From NCBI RefSeq assembly GCF_032884065.1, contig NC_088866.1, positions 58,177,866 through 58,241,865 on the forward strand: 64,000 nt of DNA, written 5' to 3'. This document shows positions 10,731 to 23,945 of the stretch, one piece after another. The notes under the pieces are model-generated. The model was given only the letters and a program-made list of their open reading frames with translations. It was not told the DNA's origin and did not search any database. Position numbers and translations under genes: made by a program. How positions within the stretch are numbered: the first letter of the stretch is position 1; each line of letters begins with the position of its first letter. The DNA comes from Artemia franciscana (taxonomy: Eukaryota > Arthropoda > Branchiopoda > Anostraca > Artemiidae).

Positions 10731-12444
10731 TAATTCAGTATAGCAATAACAAAATGGAATCCCTAAAACGATTAGTAGGTTCTGGTAGTAGATGATAAAC
10801 CTTTCCTAGAAAGCCTTTCGTGTTTGATCAGAGCTTGAATCCCCACTTTCATTCCGTATTTTGAGTATTTTGCTTATGGGGATTGTAAGGATTTTAGACG
10901 ATGATTATGATGTTTTATGGAATTTTTTACGTTAGCCTAGTGTGAAAGAACTTATTTAAGTATGAAAGGCTGTAGTTAATGTACCGTAACTTAACCAGGT
11001 AGCATACAAAATTACGCATGTAATGTGAAAGTCGCTTATCTTGCAGGGCGGTCACCTCACTTATTTTAAATCCAATAAACAGGTTCTTTTTGTCTTTGGC
11101 TGAATCCTTGCTTTACAAGATTGGTCGATAGCGATGTCAACTTGAATTTGATAATGCAGTTATTATTGGCCCAAAAATGTGTCGAAAGCCAAACAACTCC
11201 TTAACTAGCCAATTTTGTCCGATATATACAGGTGTAAAATCGGTATGCATTGAAAAGCATTACCACCGTGTGCACCCACTGGAACCTTTATGGTTGTGAA
11301 GTTGTAGAAAGTTTTTCCAAGGGGGAGGGATGCTAAGCCTAAAAATATTTTTACCATCACATTTTGCAAAAACTACCATATAATGAGCTTTCTATGTTTT
11401 TTGGTTTTGCAAGGGATAGCTTAAGCGGGGTTCAAAAAACTAGTGTTGTTACGCTTATTGCTATCCCGAAGTTTTTTTTCATATAATCCGTCAGAAGTTA
11501 TGAATATTCTAAACAAAATTACTATAAATTACCCTTGTACCTATTTTTGTACAAAATTGTACTATTTTTGAGAGAATTTTGAAGGGCTGCTTCTGAGGAT
11601 TTAACAGTATGTCAAAATTGACCATTTGGGGCTTAACAGAAATCCTAAGAGGTAGTAAAAATAATTCATCCACTTGATAGAATTTTCAGGGAGCGATGAT
11701 TAGCATATATGCTTTTCCAAAGGTCCAAAGCTCAAAACCATAATCCTAAAATCCTGGGAAAATCCCAAGGAGTTGCAGATCTGGCATTTTGATTAAGGAG
11801 CTACTTGGGTTTTCACCAAGCAAGTTCTGTACTATCAATATTGAAAAAAAAGTAATATATTACTTACAGTTTAACATTCGTATACAGTTTTATTTAAGAA
11901 ATCCTGTGTATTGGAGGACACTAAAATATTTTTTGGCCGCTGCAACCATCTTAGGTTTAATCATGCCTGAAAACCACGATTTTCACAGATTTTTCCTTTG
12001 CTTGTTTCGAAATTATTAAATTATTAGGGCAGTATCACATTTTCATCAGTGTTGTACTTTTGAACCTAGAAATTACTAAGCAAAACTAATTACTTGAATT
12101 TGACAACGCTTTTTGTCCTTGAAAAGTTAAACAATCTTCTCATTATCAAAAACTACTATAACTTTTGAGCTAAGCCGCACCTTCTTCCCCTTTTTGGTCC
12201 CATATATTTTTAGTATGTTTTTTGTTGACTTTTTATCCACACTGTCATTTTTTTATTTAGTTTGGCACCCGTTACCCTACTATCAAAAATTACGTAATTG
12301 CTTATTAAAGTTTTTTAAAAATTAATTCCCTGATTTTTCCAAATTTTTCGAGATACATATGACTGTGTAAATTTTCTACTTAACCAATTCAAAGAATCAG
12401 GTTTCACTTTCACTATCCTTGGTATTTAAAGCAAATGAACATAA
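10731..12444. other. Putative intron 5, AT-rich
   Basis: No exon, repeat or RNA gene recognised. It contains only short AT-rich frames. Confidence 0.4.
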
Positions 12445-12458
12445 TTAGAAATTCTTAC

Positions 12459-12614
12459 CTAGTTGTGCTAAATGAAGATCTGCTAGTCTTTTTTGTCTGG
12501 GTCTTAGCTTTCTTTTTAAAACAGCCCTTCGTCCTCCAGTGACGCACATCATGCCATATACTCTGATGCCTGGAACGTGGGCGTACGCTGGCTGATCATG
12601 GCTCATAGGACCCT
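12459..12614 (-). CDS. Exon 5 of the split gene for a secreted cysteine-rich protein
   Basis: The acceptor is TTTTCTTGCTAG just above 12614; the donor CTAG/GTAAGAAT follows 12459. The phase fits exon 4 exactly: G plus AG makes a Glu codon, then GPMSHDQPAYAHVPGIRVYG, MMCV, and a basic tail (RRAVLKRKLRPRQKR). It carries one cysteine, near residue 222 of the joined protein. If the donor is not used, the frame runs only four more codons to TAA at 12445-12447, so this may be the last exon, with the exons at 8.9-7.3 kb belonging to another transcript form or not being real. The PMSHDQP...VPGIRVYGMMCV block looks strongly conserved-protein-like. Confidence 0.78.
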
Positions 12615-15100
12615 CTAGCAAGAAAATTTTTATTCAAAACAAAACAAAATGTTTAAAGTAGCAGCACTTTTTTTGCACGACTTTAGCGCCAAAAATTGTC
12701 GGTTAATCCTTCCGTGTATATGTTTTTGTAAAATCTGTAATCGAATTCATAAAATTTTGTAACTGATAAATTTGAGCTTATGGTATTCAAATAAAGTATT
12801 GCAAACTTTCTGAAAAAATGTGTTCATAGCATTCAAGCTGCATATTTAACTTCATAACTTGCATGATTTATAAGATGCCTGGCTTTGACTGAAATTCGTA
12901 GTTTTTAGTTATCTTTTTTCTATTTACTCCTACGCCCTGAGCTTTATTTAAAAAATGTATCTCAAAATGTGTAAAAATTGAAATAACTCCAATATTTGAT
13001 CCTTATACTAATTTACTTTGATTTGTAAAACAGAAAATCCTAGATCGAAAAATGAGTCCTTGTTATCATCGATTTAGAGAGACTTCAGATTACTATAGAG
13101 TAAACATAAGTACTGTAACTCCATTTGAAGTTAATTATTATTTTAACTTAATTCTATATGAAGTCTAATATGATAAATAATTGAGCAATTGCTTCAGAAT
13201 ATCTTCAGGTGTACGGTTGAGCTGCTGTCTATAAAAAAAAAGCTGTACTGCAAATGCGGTTCGATCCTAATTCAAATTGTTACTTCAATCATTAATGCAC
13301 GTTTATTATTTTAATGCACGTTTTTAATTTAATGCACGTTTGTTCGAGAAGAAGAGTTCAAAGGGGTCGATTTAGACCCCTTTTCCAAAATTTTTGGCAT
13401 TACGAGCTAGGAAGAATTCGAATTGGCTGTGGAGAAACCAAAATCTTGCCTGTATCACAAAATGTCGTCATTCCTAGAGGCATTAAGCTTGTTTCTGCTT
13501 CCTCATCTCGGAATATTCAAATTTTCAGCAATTGAATACCGTGGGAGAATTAGTGGTGAAGTCTAGCGTAACGGAAAATTGCAAACAACGGATGCTGTTG
13601 TTTTACAAAATTTTGCAAAAAAAATGAAAAAAATGCCAGCAATAATATTATAAGGCCTGTTGCTTTTGCCAAAAATGCACCTGAAGCTCATTAAAATAAT
13701 TTCAGTGGTTTTATTCTCATGCTACTTCTTTGGCGAATATTTTAATAGAATATTGAATATAAAAAACATTCTCAACTTCATTCTTCTGACATCAATATCC
13801 GTTAATGAAGAGAAAAAGTCCGTCATATCTTATGTTGAAGGGCAAATCGCTGAATTTGGTTTTTAAAATTTTGGCCACCTTGCCTACATTATTCCGTTTT
13901 TTCTTAGTTGTATCTTAATAGTTGTTATAGTTGGAAACTCAAAATTATTAAATTTATTTTTCGATGCAGTTAAACTTTTTTCTGAAACATTCTTTGGAAA
14001 CTCCCCTAGAACATCTTCTGGTCAGTAGCTAGAAATTCATTAACATATATTATGTACTACATGATAATATTTACGCGCACTGGAATTGCTGGGAATAAAA
14101 TCATTGTTTTTTTTTATTTCTTCAAGGAAATTACAAAAAAAAATTATTGTTTAAAATTTCAGGAATCAATTGCCCTTTTACTCTCCCCTAACTAATTGGC
14201 CCTCCTGTGTGGTAAAAGTATACCACGAGTGTTATAAAACGTGACGTTTCAAGACGTAAACCAGCTGGTGGAGAGTGTATAGCCCTTCAGGTAATACCTA
14301 TTATATTGCTGTATTTTGCTAAGACAGTTCTAAAGTAATATATACACTACGATGCTTAATAAAAAGTTATTTATCTGCTACAATAAAGCTGTTGAGTTTA
14401 TTTGTTGTTGATATCCTGATTATTTCGTTCTGATAAGATTCTAATATGTAGTTTCGATTACCCATCTCCTTCTACGATTTTTTTTCCCTCGAGAAATATT
14501 TTTTCTAAAAATGAGATTAAGGGTGACGAGGTTTGGAGAACTGTCGGCATCACATCTTGCGATTTTATGACTTATTTACAAGATTAAGTGTAACCTTAAG
14601 TGCAACTTCAAGTGCAGCCGAAATGAGAATAAATTTGTCCAAGCCGCCAGAGTTCGCAGTTCATTAGTTTTATTAGTTGCTCACAATCTTGGAGATGCCC
14701 TTATATAAGCATACACTAAGGAGGTTAGTTTTTGGTGGCGGGGGGGGGGGGTATATAATCGTCGGAAAATTCCATAAGAGACAACTCTGAAGATAAACAT
14801 GTAACAAATAATACAGTTTTGGAATTGAGGAGCCTTGAGGTGCCCCTGGACTTGTGCTTGAGTTTTACCCTACGGCTCTGAAGCACTGTGTGCCGTTCGA
14901 ACAATATTCAAAAGAGAATATTTAGTAGATCTAAACGACCTCAAATCTTATGAATAATTCAGGAATTGTGGTTCTAAAAGTTAAAATCTTATTTTTATCT
15001 CCCAAAGCATTATTTTAATCACTCCTAGTAACAGACAGTAGACCAGAAGGCAGAAATAATTTCTGAAATTCATCTATTATTTTTTTGAAGGTCGTAAAAT
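12615..15100. other. Putative intron 4, AT-rich
   Basis: Mostly featureless AT-rich DNA. It contains a short palindrome GGGGTCGATTTAGACCCC at 13365-13382 inside an open frame I cannot assign (13314-13535), and a G run at 14741-14751. Confidence 0.4.
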
Positions 15101-15508
15101 AATTGCAATGTCCTCAAGGCATAGCTGACTCCTAATGTAACACAAATGAGCCAAATCCTAATTTTCTTTCAGTGTCATTATTACGACTCTTACTACAATT
15201 AAGAATTAGGCAAAATTGCAGTTTAGCAGCTTCTTCTAAGGAAACATGCTAATAAAATAAAGCTAGTAACAGTGAAGACTGTTAGGTTGAAAAAGAGGAT
15301 AAATAAAAATCTAATTACTCAAAATCTAGTTACTTCCTTGCAATATCCTCAACCCATGGCTCACTCCTCATGTCACACAAATGAGCAAAATCCTAATGTT
15401 CATTAATTCCTTATTATGACTTCTACAGAACTATGACTTACCATAACGAATTAGGTAAAATTGCAGTTTATCAGCTCTTCTGAAAGGAAGATGTTAATAA
15501 AATAAAGG
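15101..15508 (+). repeat. Tandem duplication, two units of about 235 bp
   Basis: 15105-15265 matches 15340-15505 with moderate divergence. Shared blocks include GCAATRTCCTCAA, CACAAATGAG, AATCCTAAT, GAATTAGG and AAAATTGCAGTTTA. No coding sense. Confidence 0.75.
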
Positions 15509-18274
15509 TATATCTCAAAGATAACTGGAGAAAAATAGAAAATCTTAGAGCTAGAAATGGGCTTTCGGGATAAACGCCTCTTCCCCTCCTCCCTATCAAA
15601 TAAAATAATAAACCCATTGGGCTCCGGGTATGCAGGAGACCTTTGAACCTATCTCTGCCTTTGAAATATCAAAATTTTATGATTTTCCAGTGACTTTTTA
15701 TTTTTTATTTCTTGATCTGTACCTTATGTTCACACCCCTCCTTATAAAGCCTGTTTAAACTACAAAATGTGAAAAACCAATGTATGTTTATGTATGTAAT
15801 ATGTGTGTGTGTTTCAAAGCTGATAAACCCATACACAAAAATAATAAAAATAATAAAAACAAATAATATTTACAGGCCTCTAAAACTTTTAAAGTCGAAA
15901 TTATCTATTGCCGCTCAATGTTTAAGAAATATACTTTTTTCAAGGAATACACATTTTTTTCAGTATTTGGGTTAAAATTGCCATCCAATCGCACTCGACT
16001 GTCATAAACTGTCATTTAGAGTTGATCTTATTGAAGCACCGAAATGTTGTGAAGCGGGAAAAGCTGACCCACTTTTCTTTATTCATTTTTTCGCCATTTT
16101 CTTTTCCGTTTCTTTGTTGCATTTTGATTGCATTAAAGGAAATCCTTTCTTTAAGGATACCTTACTTTAAATATAAAAATAAAATTTAAAACGTCTGGGT
16201 GTCAAATTGAAAAGAGTAAAACCAAAAAGTGAAGCCAATATAGGTGAATAAGAATTGTTGAAGATTTTATAATTAAATAAGAAAATGGTTTAAAAGCGCA
16301 TTAATTTTTAAATTATTAAAATTTAAATAAAGGATTTTTTTATTTTTCTTAGTTACAAGCCCTAAAACTCCTCAAATAAAGACAAACTTTGACCCCACGT
16401 TGCTGTTCACAGAAGAGCAAGGTCGAGTCTGTTCCAATTGTCCTGTACATGAATTACTATCAATGAATAAATGAGACCAAAAACGAAAATAAACTATAGC
16501 TCCTTCGCAATTTGTTTGGGGAAAAAAGAATCAAGCTAAACTTAAAACGAACAGAGACCACAACAAACAGGAGAAGAGCTAATGCCACCTAAGTGTTTTG
16601 AGCTGACCCCAGAAAATGCCCACAGCGTATTAATAACGATCATATTCTTAAATCTAAAAGTATTTGAAAAAAAAACCCGCGGACAGTTTTCTAGCCTGAA
16701 AATTATCCCTCCTGCGGAAAATTCGTCCGTGGAAAATTCCACTCGATGGAAATTCTGCCCAGCAAAAATCTTTCCCAATTGCTGAAGATCCCCCCCTGAC
16801 AGTTCTCCCTGGAAAATTTTCCCCGTATGTGAAATAACGATCGTATTTTTAAATTTAGAAGTATCTGAAAATCAGGTTATGATATTTAACCTACCCGTTG
16901 GGCGTTATTGGATAATTAATGTCCAGAAAATGTCGATAGTGGGAACGGAAGTAACTGCCGAGCATTTGTAGGGGTCTCCGATTTCAGTGAACGCGAAAAG
17001 TATTCGAAAGAGTAAGAGGGCCTTCGGCAGGAGGGGAGGCGGGTAGGAGGATTCATTCTTAAAACGTCAGCAAGAGTGTACTCAACAATTTTTTTAAGTT
17101 CCTGGGTGATCGGATGATCAGTGTAGCAATGCATATAGGAAGCGCAGACACACAGAAACATAGACGCACATTCGATTTTTATACAGATAGAAATTGAAAA
17201 ATAATTTCTTTTAATGTATTTTGTTTTTCCAGTAAAGTGCAAATGACGCTCTGGCCTTTAGAAGGCTTAGTCTTACCATTGTCTTTGGAAATTTCTATTT
17301 ATTTTAAGTTTGACTGGATTGTTCGTTGTAATTTCTGTCCCTTTTGGGTCTTATTTATTCGTTTTAAGTTTGAATTACTGTATTAATTTGTTTCTGTTCA
17401 CCTTTGGTCAAATATATTTTTTTTTTACTTTATTATGGACAACTTGTTTTTTCGAAAATAGTTTATTATTAACTAATTTATGCTCGTTTTTAAACGGCAT
17501 CGTTTTTTTTAGTGGTTAATAAAAGTAATATTTGTAAAGTCTTCTTTGGATTTTCTACTTGGGAATTAAAATTAGCTCTTTAAATTTTAGACAAAATTTT
17601 GCAGCGAAAAAACATAATTAAATAGATTGAAAATCTGCATAATTTTTACCTTCTGTATGGTTGAAGACATATTGTCCCTCGTCGTGTTATGACCTTGAAT
17701 ATAGATGAAAATTGATCCATCATTTTACTAAAGAATCTTATCATATTATATTTTGTTGTAATTGCTTGTTTGTTTAAAGAGATGCATATTGAGGTTATTT
17801 ATTAAAAAGAGTTCTGTTTCACTGTTGACAAAATTACAAATAAAAAATGATGTTAAGGAGAAAACAACCACATTTGTTTCCTGATTAAGGCTTTCTTGGT
17901 GGGAAAACATATTTGTTCATGCTCTGAAATTTTAATGCAGATCAGCGGAAAAAACAGGAGAACAAAAATTTAATATTTTGTATAAGAATATGCAGATTCA
18001 GGAATGATTGATATTGTTTTAATCAGTAATAATAGCTTATTTCGGAAAAAAAATTTGAAAACTTGTAAAAAGAGCCGGAAACACTGATAAGTTTACCTTT
18101 TTCAGTTTAATTTCTCCAGCACTGGTAAGGCATTAGAATATCGTAGAGAACTGTTTGATGTTATTTGAAAACAAATATTCACATTTAAACACTTTTCGTA
18201 ATTTCATCATGACAACACCATCATGAAATGCCTTACAGCGCCAAAATCCAATTTTAGCGTCATTTCTGGAGTGT
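15509..18274. other. Putative intron 4, AT-rich, with a decayed GGAAAA-type repeat
   Basis: At 16540-16830 there is a degenerate run of GGAAAAT/CCCTCC-type units like those at 21420-21600, preceded by a family A arm remnant (CTTAAAACGAACAGA at about 16540). The minus-strand frame at 16916-17242 has no recognisable domain and is not called. The rest shows nothing. Confidence 0.4.
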
Positions 18275-19965
18275 ATTAAATAAAAAAAAAGTTTTTTTAA
18301 CTGAAAGTAAGGAGTGACATTAAAACTTAAAACGAACAGAAATTACTTCGTGTATGAAAGGGGCTTCTTCCTCATCAATGCCCCGCTCTTTACGCTAAAG
18401 GTTGACTCTTTCTCTCAATTTTTCTTTTTAAAACAGTAAAAAACTTTAGCGTAAAGAGCGGGGCGTTGATGAGGAAGCAGCCCCTTTCATATACGAAGTA
18501 ATTTCTGTTCGTTTTAAGTTTTAATGTCGCTCCTTACTTTCAGTTAAAAAAACTTGTTTTTTTTATTTAATTCCTGAACGTTTTTGAAGCAAAGCATGTT
18601 TTGATTTTGGCTCTCAACAGAGGAATAATTAAAACGAAATTTGCATTTTTTTTTTTTTTTTTGGCTAAATGGCCTTCTCATAATTTTGATCGAATGATTT
18701 TGAGAAAAAAAGAGCAGGGGAGGAAGCCTAGTTGCCCTCCTATTTTTTGGTTAATCAAAAAGGCAACTCGAACTTTTAATTTTTTACGAATCTTTTTATT
18801 AGTAAAAGATTTACGTAACTTATAGATTAGCTTACGTAAAGAACTTTTGTATTCTCATGTTTTTATTACATATATGAGGGGGTTCACCCTCTCGTCAGTA
18901 CCTCGCTCTTTACACTAAAGCTTAAATTTTGTCCCAATTCATTAAGAATGACCCCTGAATCACAAAATCCGTAGAATAAATGGTTGAAATTACTAAAAAT
19001 ACTTTAGCGTAAAGAGCGAGGTATTAGGAGGAGGTGAGCCCCTCATATGCGTAATAATGTTTGTTCGTTTTAAGTTTTAATGCTGCTCCTTACTTCCAGT
19101 TGAAAAAACTTTTCGTATTTATTTTTTCATTTTTTTTTTAATAATGCTAGAAAATCCTGCGCTCTCTTCATGGAAATTTTCTTCCTCCATGACAAATTCC
19201 TCGATGGAAATTTCCCCCAACATATCCCCCTCTTGTCAACCCCTCCCCCAACCAAAAAATCCCCCTGCAAACGTCTATACACTTCCCAATAAGCATTACT
19301 ATATGTAAGCACTGGTCAAAGTTTGCAACTTGTAGCCCCTCCTACGGGGACTGTGGGGGAGTAAGTCATCCCCAAAGACATAGTTATAAGGTTTTTCGAC
19401 TACGCTGAATAAAATGGCTATCTCAGAATCTTGATCCGTTGACTTTGGGAAAATAATTAGCGTGGGAGGGGGCCTAGGTGCCTTCCAATTTTTTGGTCAC
19501 TTAAAAAGGGCACTAGAACTTTTCATTCTGTTAGAATGAGCCCTCTCGCAACATTCTAGGACAACTGGGTCGATACGATCACCCCTGGGGAAAAAAAACA
19601 AACAAACACGCATCCGTGATCTGCCTTCTGGAAAAAAATACGAAATTCCACATTTTTGTAGATAGGAGCTTGAAACTTCTACAGTAGGGTTCTCTGATAC
19701 GCCGAATCTAATAGTGTGATTTTCGTTAAGATTCTATGACTTTTAGGGAGTGTTTTCCCCTATTTTCTAAAAAAAACGCAAATTCTCTCAGGCTCGTAAC
19801 TTTTGATGGGTAGGACTAAACTTGATGAAACTTATATATTTAAAATCAAAATTAAAATTTAATTCTTTTGATATGTCTCTTAGGATCGAAATTCCGTTTT
19901 TAGAGTTTTGGTTACTATTGAGCCGGGTCGCTCCTTACTACAGTTTGTTACTACGAACTGTTTGA
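18275..19965 (+). repeat. Family A repeat, full-length copy
   Basis: Outer hairpin at 18275-18570 with near-perfect arms (for example CCCCGCTCTTTACGCTAAAG and its complement), inner hairpin at about 18860-19060, and a 3' region ending CGAACTGTTTGA at 19965. The outer loop runs in the opposite direction to that of the copy at 3905. No coding sequence is conserved. Confidence 0.88.
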
Positions 19966-21100
19966 AAAGCTTGAAACCATAAAAGATCTTCCACTGAAAT
20001 TTCCATGCTCGAAAATTATCACGCTAGTGTTTAATATCCCCCTCCTTTATACTTCCCTGCCTTTTCGCTTTTGCAATTGGAAAGAAAAAAAAAGCTTCGA
20101 AAAAACTACAAGTGAAATTAATTCATTTGAGCACAAAGCTGATTCTTTAATGTTAGAAGCTATTTACTTTCAGTTTGACACTAAAATTATTTACGAAAAA
20201 AATTCTTGGAAATTACGTAAAAGTGCTTGATACCCGAAAGTACCTTCTTTTTCTTTCTCCTTTTCCCCAGCCCTGGCCGGTCACTGGAACATCGTAGGGG
20301 TTCTGAAATGGATAACCATCAGAGGTTCTTGAAATTAGTGTTTTATCACACTCTCCCCTCCCCCCTGTAAAGGTGTGCATTAACTGGTGACTGGTTTGAT
20401 GTTGCATAACATACTTCACACAAAATTTCCAAATAAAAAGGCGATTGGCTCACAATTCAAACCTGCTTACAAATATAATAGTCGAAACCGTCACAATATT
20501 ATTTTAGGATTTTTTTCAGCAGATATTTCTGAGCCTGGAAAGTTTTGGTTTCTTCCCAATACCTTTCATCTTTTTCAAGTTCTTTCTAACTTTTCTGTAT
20601 TCCTAGACTAGAGACTACATCCCATTAAATATAACTCCAACCAGGGTACAAGTTGTTTCTAACCTTAGAGATGAGGCCCAAAGTCGACGACGCTCCCTAC
20701 TTACCATTCACACATCAGATGAAAATAATTACAATATTTGACCAAGTAGAGGGAAAGAAATCAAAACCTGGTCATTTAAATGGAAACTGGACAAAGTCCT
20801 ACTTGAACGGAGCAGTTATTAGCGACACCATGCACGAGAAGATACACGCAAGCAGCATCCCGAAAGAGAAGGGTTTTTTCTGTCCCCAGTGACAGAAATT
20901 AATTGCAATCGCGGCTTCGCTGCTACTTTGTCTTTGGTCCAAATTAGTTTAGCTCGTCAAAATAGGTAACCTAAGTTAGAAAATCCAAACGAAGAGACAA
21001 GCATATTTGAGCTTCTCATCAGTACTAGTTCAAACTTAATATTAGGCCTTGGGTTGAGTTCAGTGATACAAGGCTTAATTTAAATATGGTTGAGTAACAT
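19966..21100. other. Intronic DNA with an unassigned open frame
   Basis: A plus-strand frame at 20671-20892 starts MRPKVDDAPYLPFTHQMK and has a balanced composition, but no domain or splice context that I recognise. A competing frame in the same stretch (VQVVSNLRDEAQSRRRSLL) is also open. It may be a decayed fragment of a mobile-element gene. Not called as a gene. Confidence 0.25.
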
Positions 21101-21420
21101 AAGGGTTAAGTCAGGAGAGGGTTGATTTAAACGGGGGTCCAGTGGCAAGAGTTTTTTGTTTTTTTTTTAATGGAGTTGTACAGGGGCTTTGTCAAACGAT
21201 GTTTCAATTAAATGGGGCTAAGTTGCATGGGGCCCAGTTAAACAGGGGTTCAGTTCCACCAGTGCCTAGTCAAATAGGATTGAGCTGCACAGGTGTCTAG
21301 TTGCACAATGATTCCGTTAGATAGGGCTGAGTTGCACGTGGATCCAATCAAGCAGGGATTCAATTGCACAAGGATTCAGTTAAAAGGGATTGAGTTTCAC
21401 ATACGCTTAGTTACGGCGGC
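21100..21420 (+). repeat. Minisatellite, about 20-bp GTTGCAC/GGGGTTCAGTT-type units
   Basis: A run of degenerate units built on AGTTGCACAGGGGTTCAGTT and variants (GAGTTGCATGGGGCCCAGTT, GAGCTGCACAGGTGTCTAGT). About 14 units, strongly diverged, with no coding frame. Confidence 0.7.
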
Positions 21421-22120
21421 CAGCTTTTACCCCCCGGAATTTACCCTCCCAAAAAACACCCTCGGCTTTTAACCCTCTGAAAATACCCCCCGTGGAAAAT
21501 CTCCCCTGGAAATCCCCCCTCTGGAAAACCCCCTTTCGTGGAGAACACTTCCCCGAGGAAAATACACCGCCCCCGCAAAATACCCCCTGTGGAAAATAAG
21601 GCTTTCCAAATTTGATAATTCTATTTGAGTTTTTTTCTGTAGGGGGAAGGAATGTTGGTACTTGTCTATTATACGTCGCTCACTCAAGTTTACGCTGCGT
21701 AAAACTTGAGAACAAACCGGATAGTTTCTTTCAGCTTAGCGTGAGAAAAGTCAAATACAAGTGACAGAATAGATGGGATATATGTGATTTGGGCTGTACA
21801 TTTGCACATAAACTATATGGGGGGAGTATAAACTATGTGGACATTTTAAAGTCAGAAAACAGTTCTTACTTCATAATATGCAAAATTATTGTACCTAACA
21901 CACTTTGCATGCAGACCCGCTATACTTTACCCCCCCTCCTTATTGTACAAATATATAGCCCAAATTAGTTTCTAAAGTAACAAAGAAACTAACGAAGAAA
22001 CTGGTCTGTTCTCGAGTTTTACATATCGTAAAGTTGAGTGAGTGGCGTATAATACACAAGTACCGGAATTTTTCATGGAGAGAGAGCCAGATTTCCCGGT
22101 ATTATCTAAAAGCGATGAGA
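21420..22120. repeat. Family B left arm: C-rich minisatellite plus palindromic segment
   Basis: 21420-21600 is a run of CCCCC-GGAAAAT-type units. It is followed by CTTGTCTATTATACGTCGCTC and a palindrome at about 21690-21717 (CTCAAGTTT ... AAACTTGAG). The order is repeated in reverse complement at 24216-25265: compare GGTAAATAACCCC-type units, GTATAATACACAAGTACC and TATATAGCCCAAATTA. The second AAGTTTACGATATGTAAAACTCG-type module is at about 22014-22045. Confidence 0.7.
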
Positions 22121-22190
22121 AATTAAATAAACAAGTTTTTTCAACTGAAAGTAAGGAGCAACATCAAAACTTAAAAAACAAACAGAAACT
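22121..22190 (+). repeat. Single family A hairpin arm
   Basis: ATTAAATAAACAAGTTTTTT ... AAGTAAGGAGCAACATC ... AAACAGAAACT matches the outer left arm of family A in plus orientation. It is joined directly to the 3' end of an inverted family A copy at 22191, so the arm and the element end are head to head. Confidence 0.75.
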
Positions 22191-23945
22191 ATCAAACAGT
22201 TCGTGGTAACGAACTGTAGTAAGGAGCGATCCGGCTCAATAGTAACCAAAACTCTAAAAAATTGAAATTTGATATAAATAGCTACATCAAAAGAATTGCA
22301 TTTTAATGCTGATTTTAAATATATAAGTTTCATCAAGTTTAGTCTTAGCCATCAAAAGTTACGAGCCTAAGAAAATTTGCCTTATTTAGGAAAATAGGGG
22401 GAAACACCCCCTAAAAGTCGTAGAATCTTAACGAAAATGACACCATCAGATTCAGCGTATCAGAGAACCCTGCTGTAGAAGTTTCAAGCTCCTATCTACA
22501 AAAATGTGGAATTTTGCATTTTTTGCCAAAAGACAAATCACGGGTGCGTGTTTATTTGTTTGTTTTTTTGTTTGTTTTTTTTTTTTCCCAGGGGTCATCG
22601 TATCGACCAACTGGTCCTAGAATGTCGCAAGAGGGCTCATTCTAACGGAAATGAAAAGTTCTAGTGCCCCTTTTAAGTGACCAAAAAAATTGGAGGGCAT
22701 CTAGGCCCCCTCCCACGCTCATTTTTTCCCAAAGTCAACGGATCAAAATTTTGAGATAGCCATTTTGTTTGGCATAGTCGAAAATCTTAATAACTATGTT
22801 TTTGGGGATGAATTACTCCCCCACAGTCCCTGGGGGAGGGGTTGCAAGTTACAAACTTCAACCAGTGTTTACAAATAATAACGGTTATTGGGAAGTTTAC
22901 AGACGTTTTCAGGGGGATTTTTTTGGTTTTGGGGGTAGGGCTGAGGGAGGGGGCTATGTGGGAGGATCTTTCCTTGGAGAAATATGCCATGGAGGAAAAA
23001 AATTCAATGAAAAGGGCGCAGGATTTTCTAGCATTACTATAAAAAAAAAACAATGAAAAAATAAACATGAAAACGTTTTTTCAAATGAAAGTAAGGAATA
23101 ACATTGAAATTTAAAACAAACAGAGATTATTACGCATATGAAGGGTTCTAAAAATACTTTAGCATAAAGAGCGAGGTATTTAGGAGGAGATAAATACCTC
23201 GCTCTTTATGCTAAAATATTTTTAGTGATTTCAACTATTTATTTTACGGCCTATTTGATTCAGGGGTCATTCTTAAAGAATTGGAACAAAACTTACGATT
23301 TAGTGTAAAGAGCGAGGTATTAACGAGGGTACAAACCCCCTCGTACACATAATAAAAATATAAGAATATAAAAGTTTGTTACGTAAGTTAATTCTTAAGT
23401 TACGTATATTTTTTACTAATAAAAACGTTCGTTGAATATTAAAAGTTCTAGTAGCCTTTTTAAGTAACCGAAAAATTGGAGGGCAGCTAGGCCTCCTTCC
23501 CCACCCCTTATTTCTCAAAATCGTCTGATCAAAACTAAGAGAAAGCCATTTAGCCAAAAAAAAAATTAATATACTAATTTCATTTCAATAATTTATGTGC
23601 GGAGAGCCAAAATCAAACATGCATTAATTCAAAAACGTTCAGAAATTAAATAAAAAAACTAGTTTTTTTAACTGAAAGTAAGGAGCGACATTAAAACTTA
23701 AAACGAACAGAAATTACTCCGTATATGAAATGGGTTGTCCCCTCCGCAGTCCCACGCTCTTTACGCTAAAGTTTTTAGTTGTTTTAAAAAGTAGAATTGT
23801 GGCAAAGAGTCAAACTTTAGCGTAAAGAGCGAGGGACTGCGGAGGGGACAACCCATTTCATATACGGAGTAATTTCTGTTCGTTTTAAGTATTAATGTCG
23901 CTCCTTACTTTCAGTTAAAAAAACTAGTTTTTTTTTATTTAATTA
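22191..23945 (-). repeat. Family A repeat, full-length inverted copy
   Basis: It begins at plus-strand ATCAAACAGTTCGTGGTAAC, the complement of the family 3' end, and runs back to the outer hairpin at about 23645-23945. That hairpin's arms carry the copy-specific CCCTCCGCAGTCCCACGCTC and complement. The inner hairpin lies at about 23150-23220. No conserved coding frame. Confidence 0.88.

Noticed and set aside
16916-17242. 108-codon minus-strand frame
   Set aside because: No recognisable motif, and no flanking splice signals that I could defend.
20653-20892. Single-exon gene MRPKVDDAPYLPF...
   Set aside because: Two overlapping frames are equally open, with no domain, poly(A) signal or splice context; kept only as a note.
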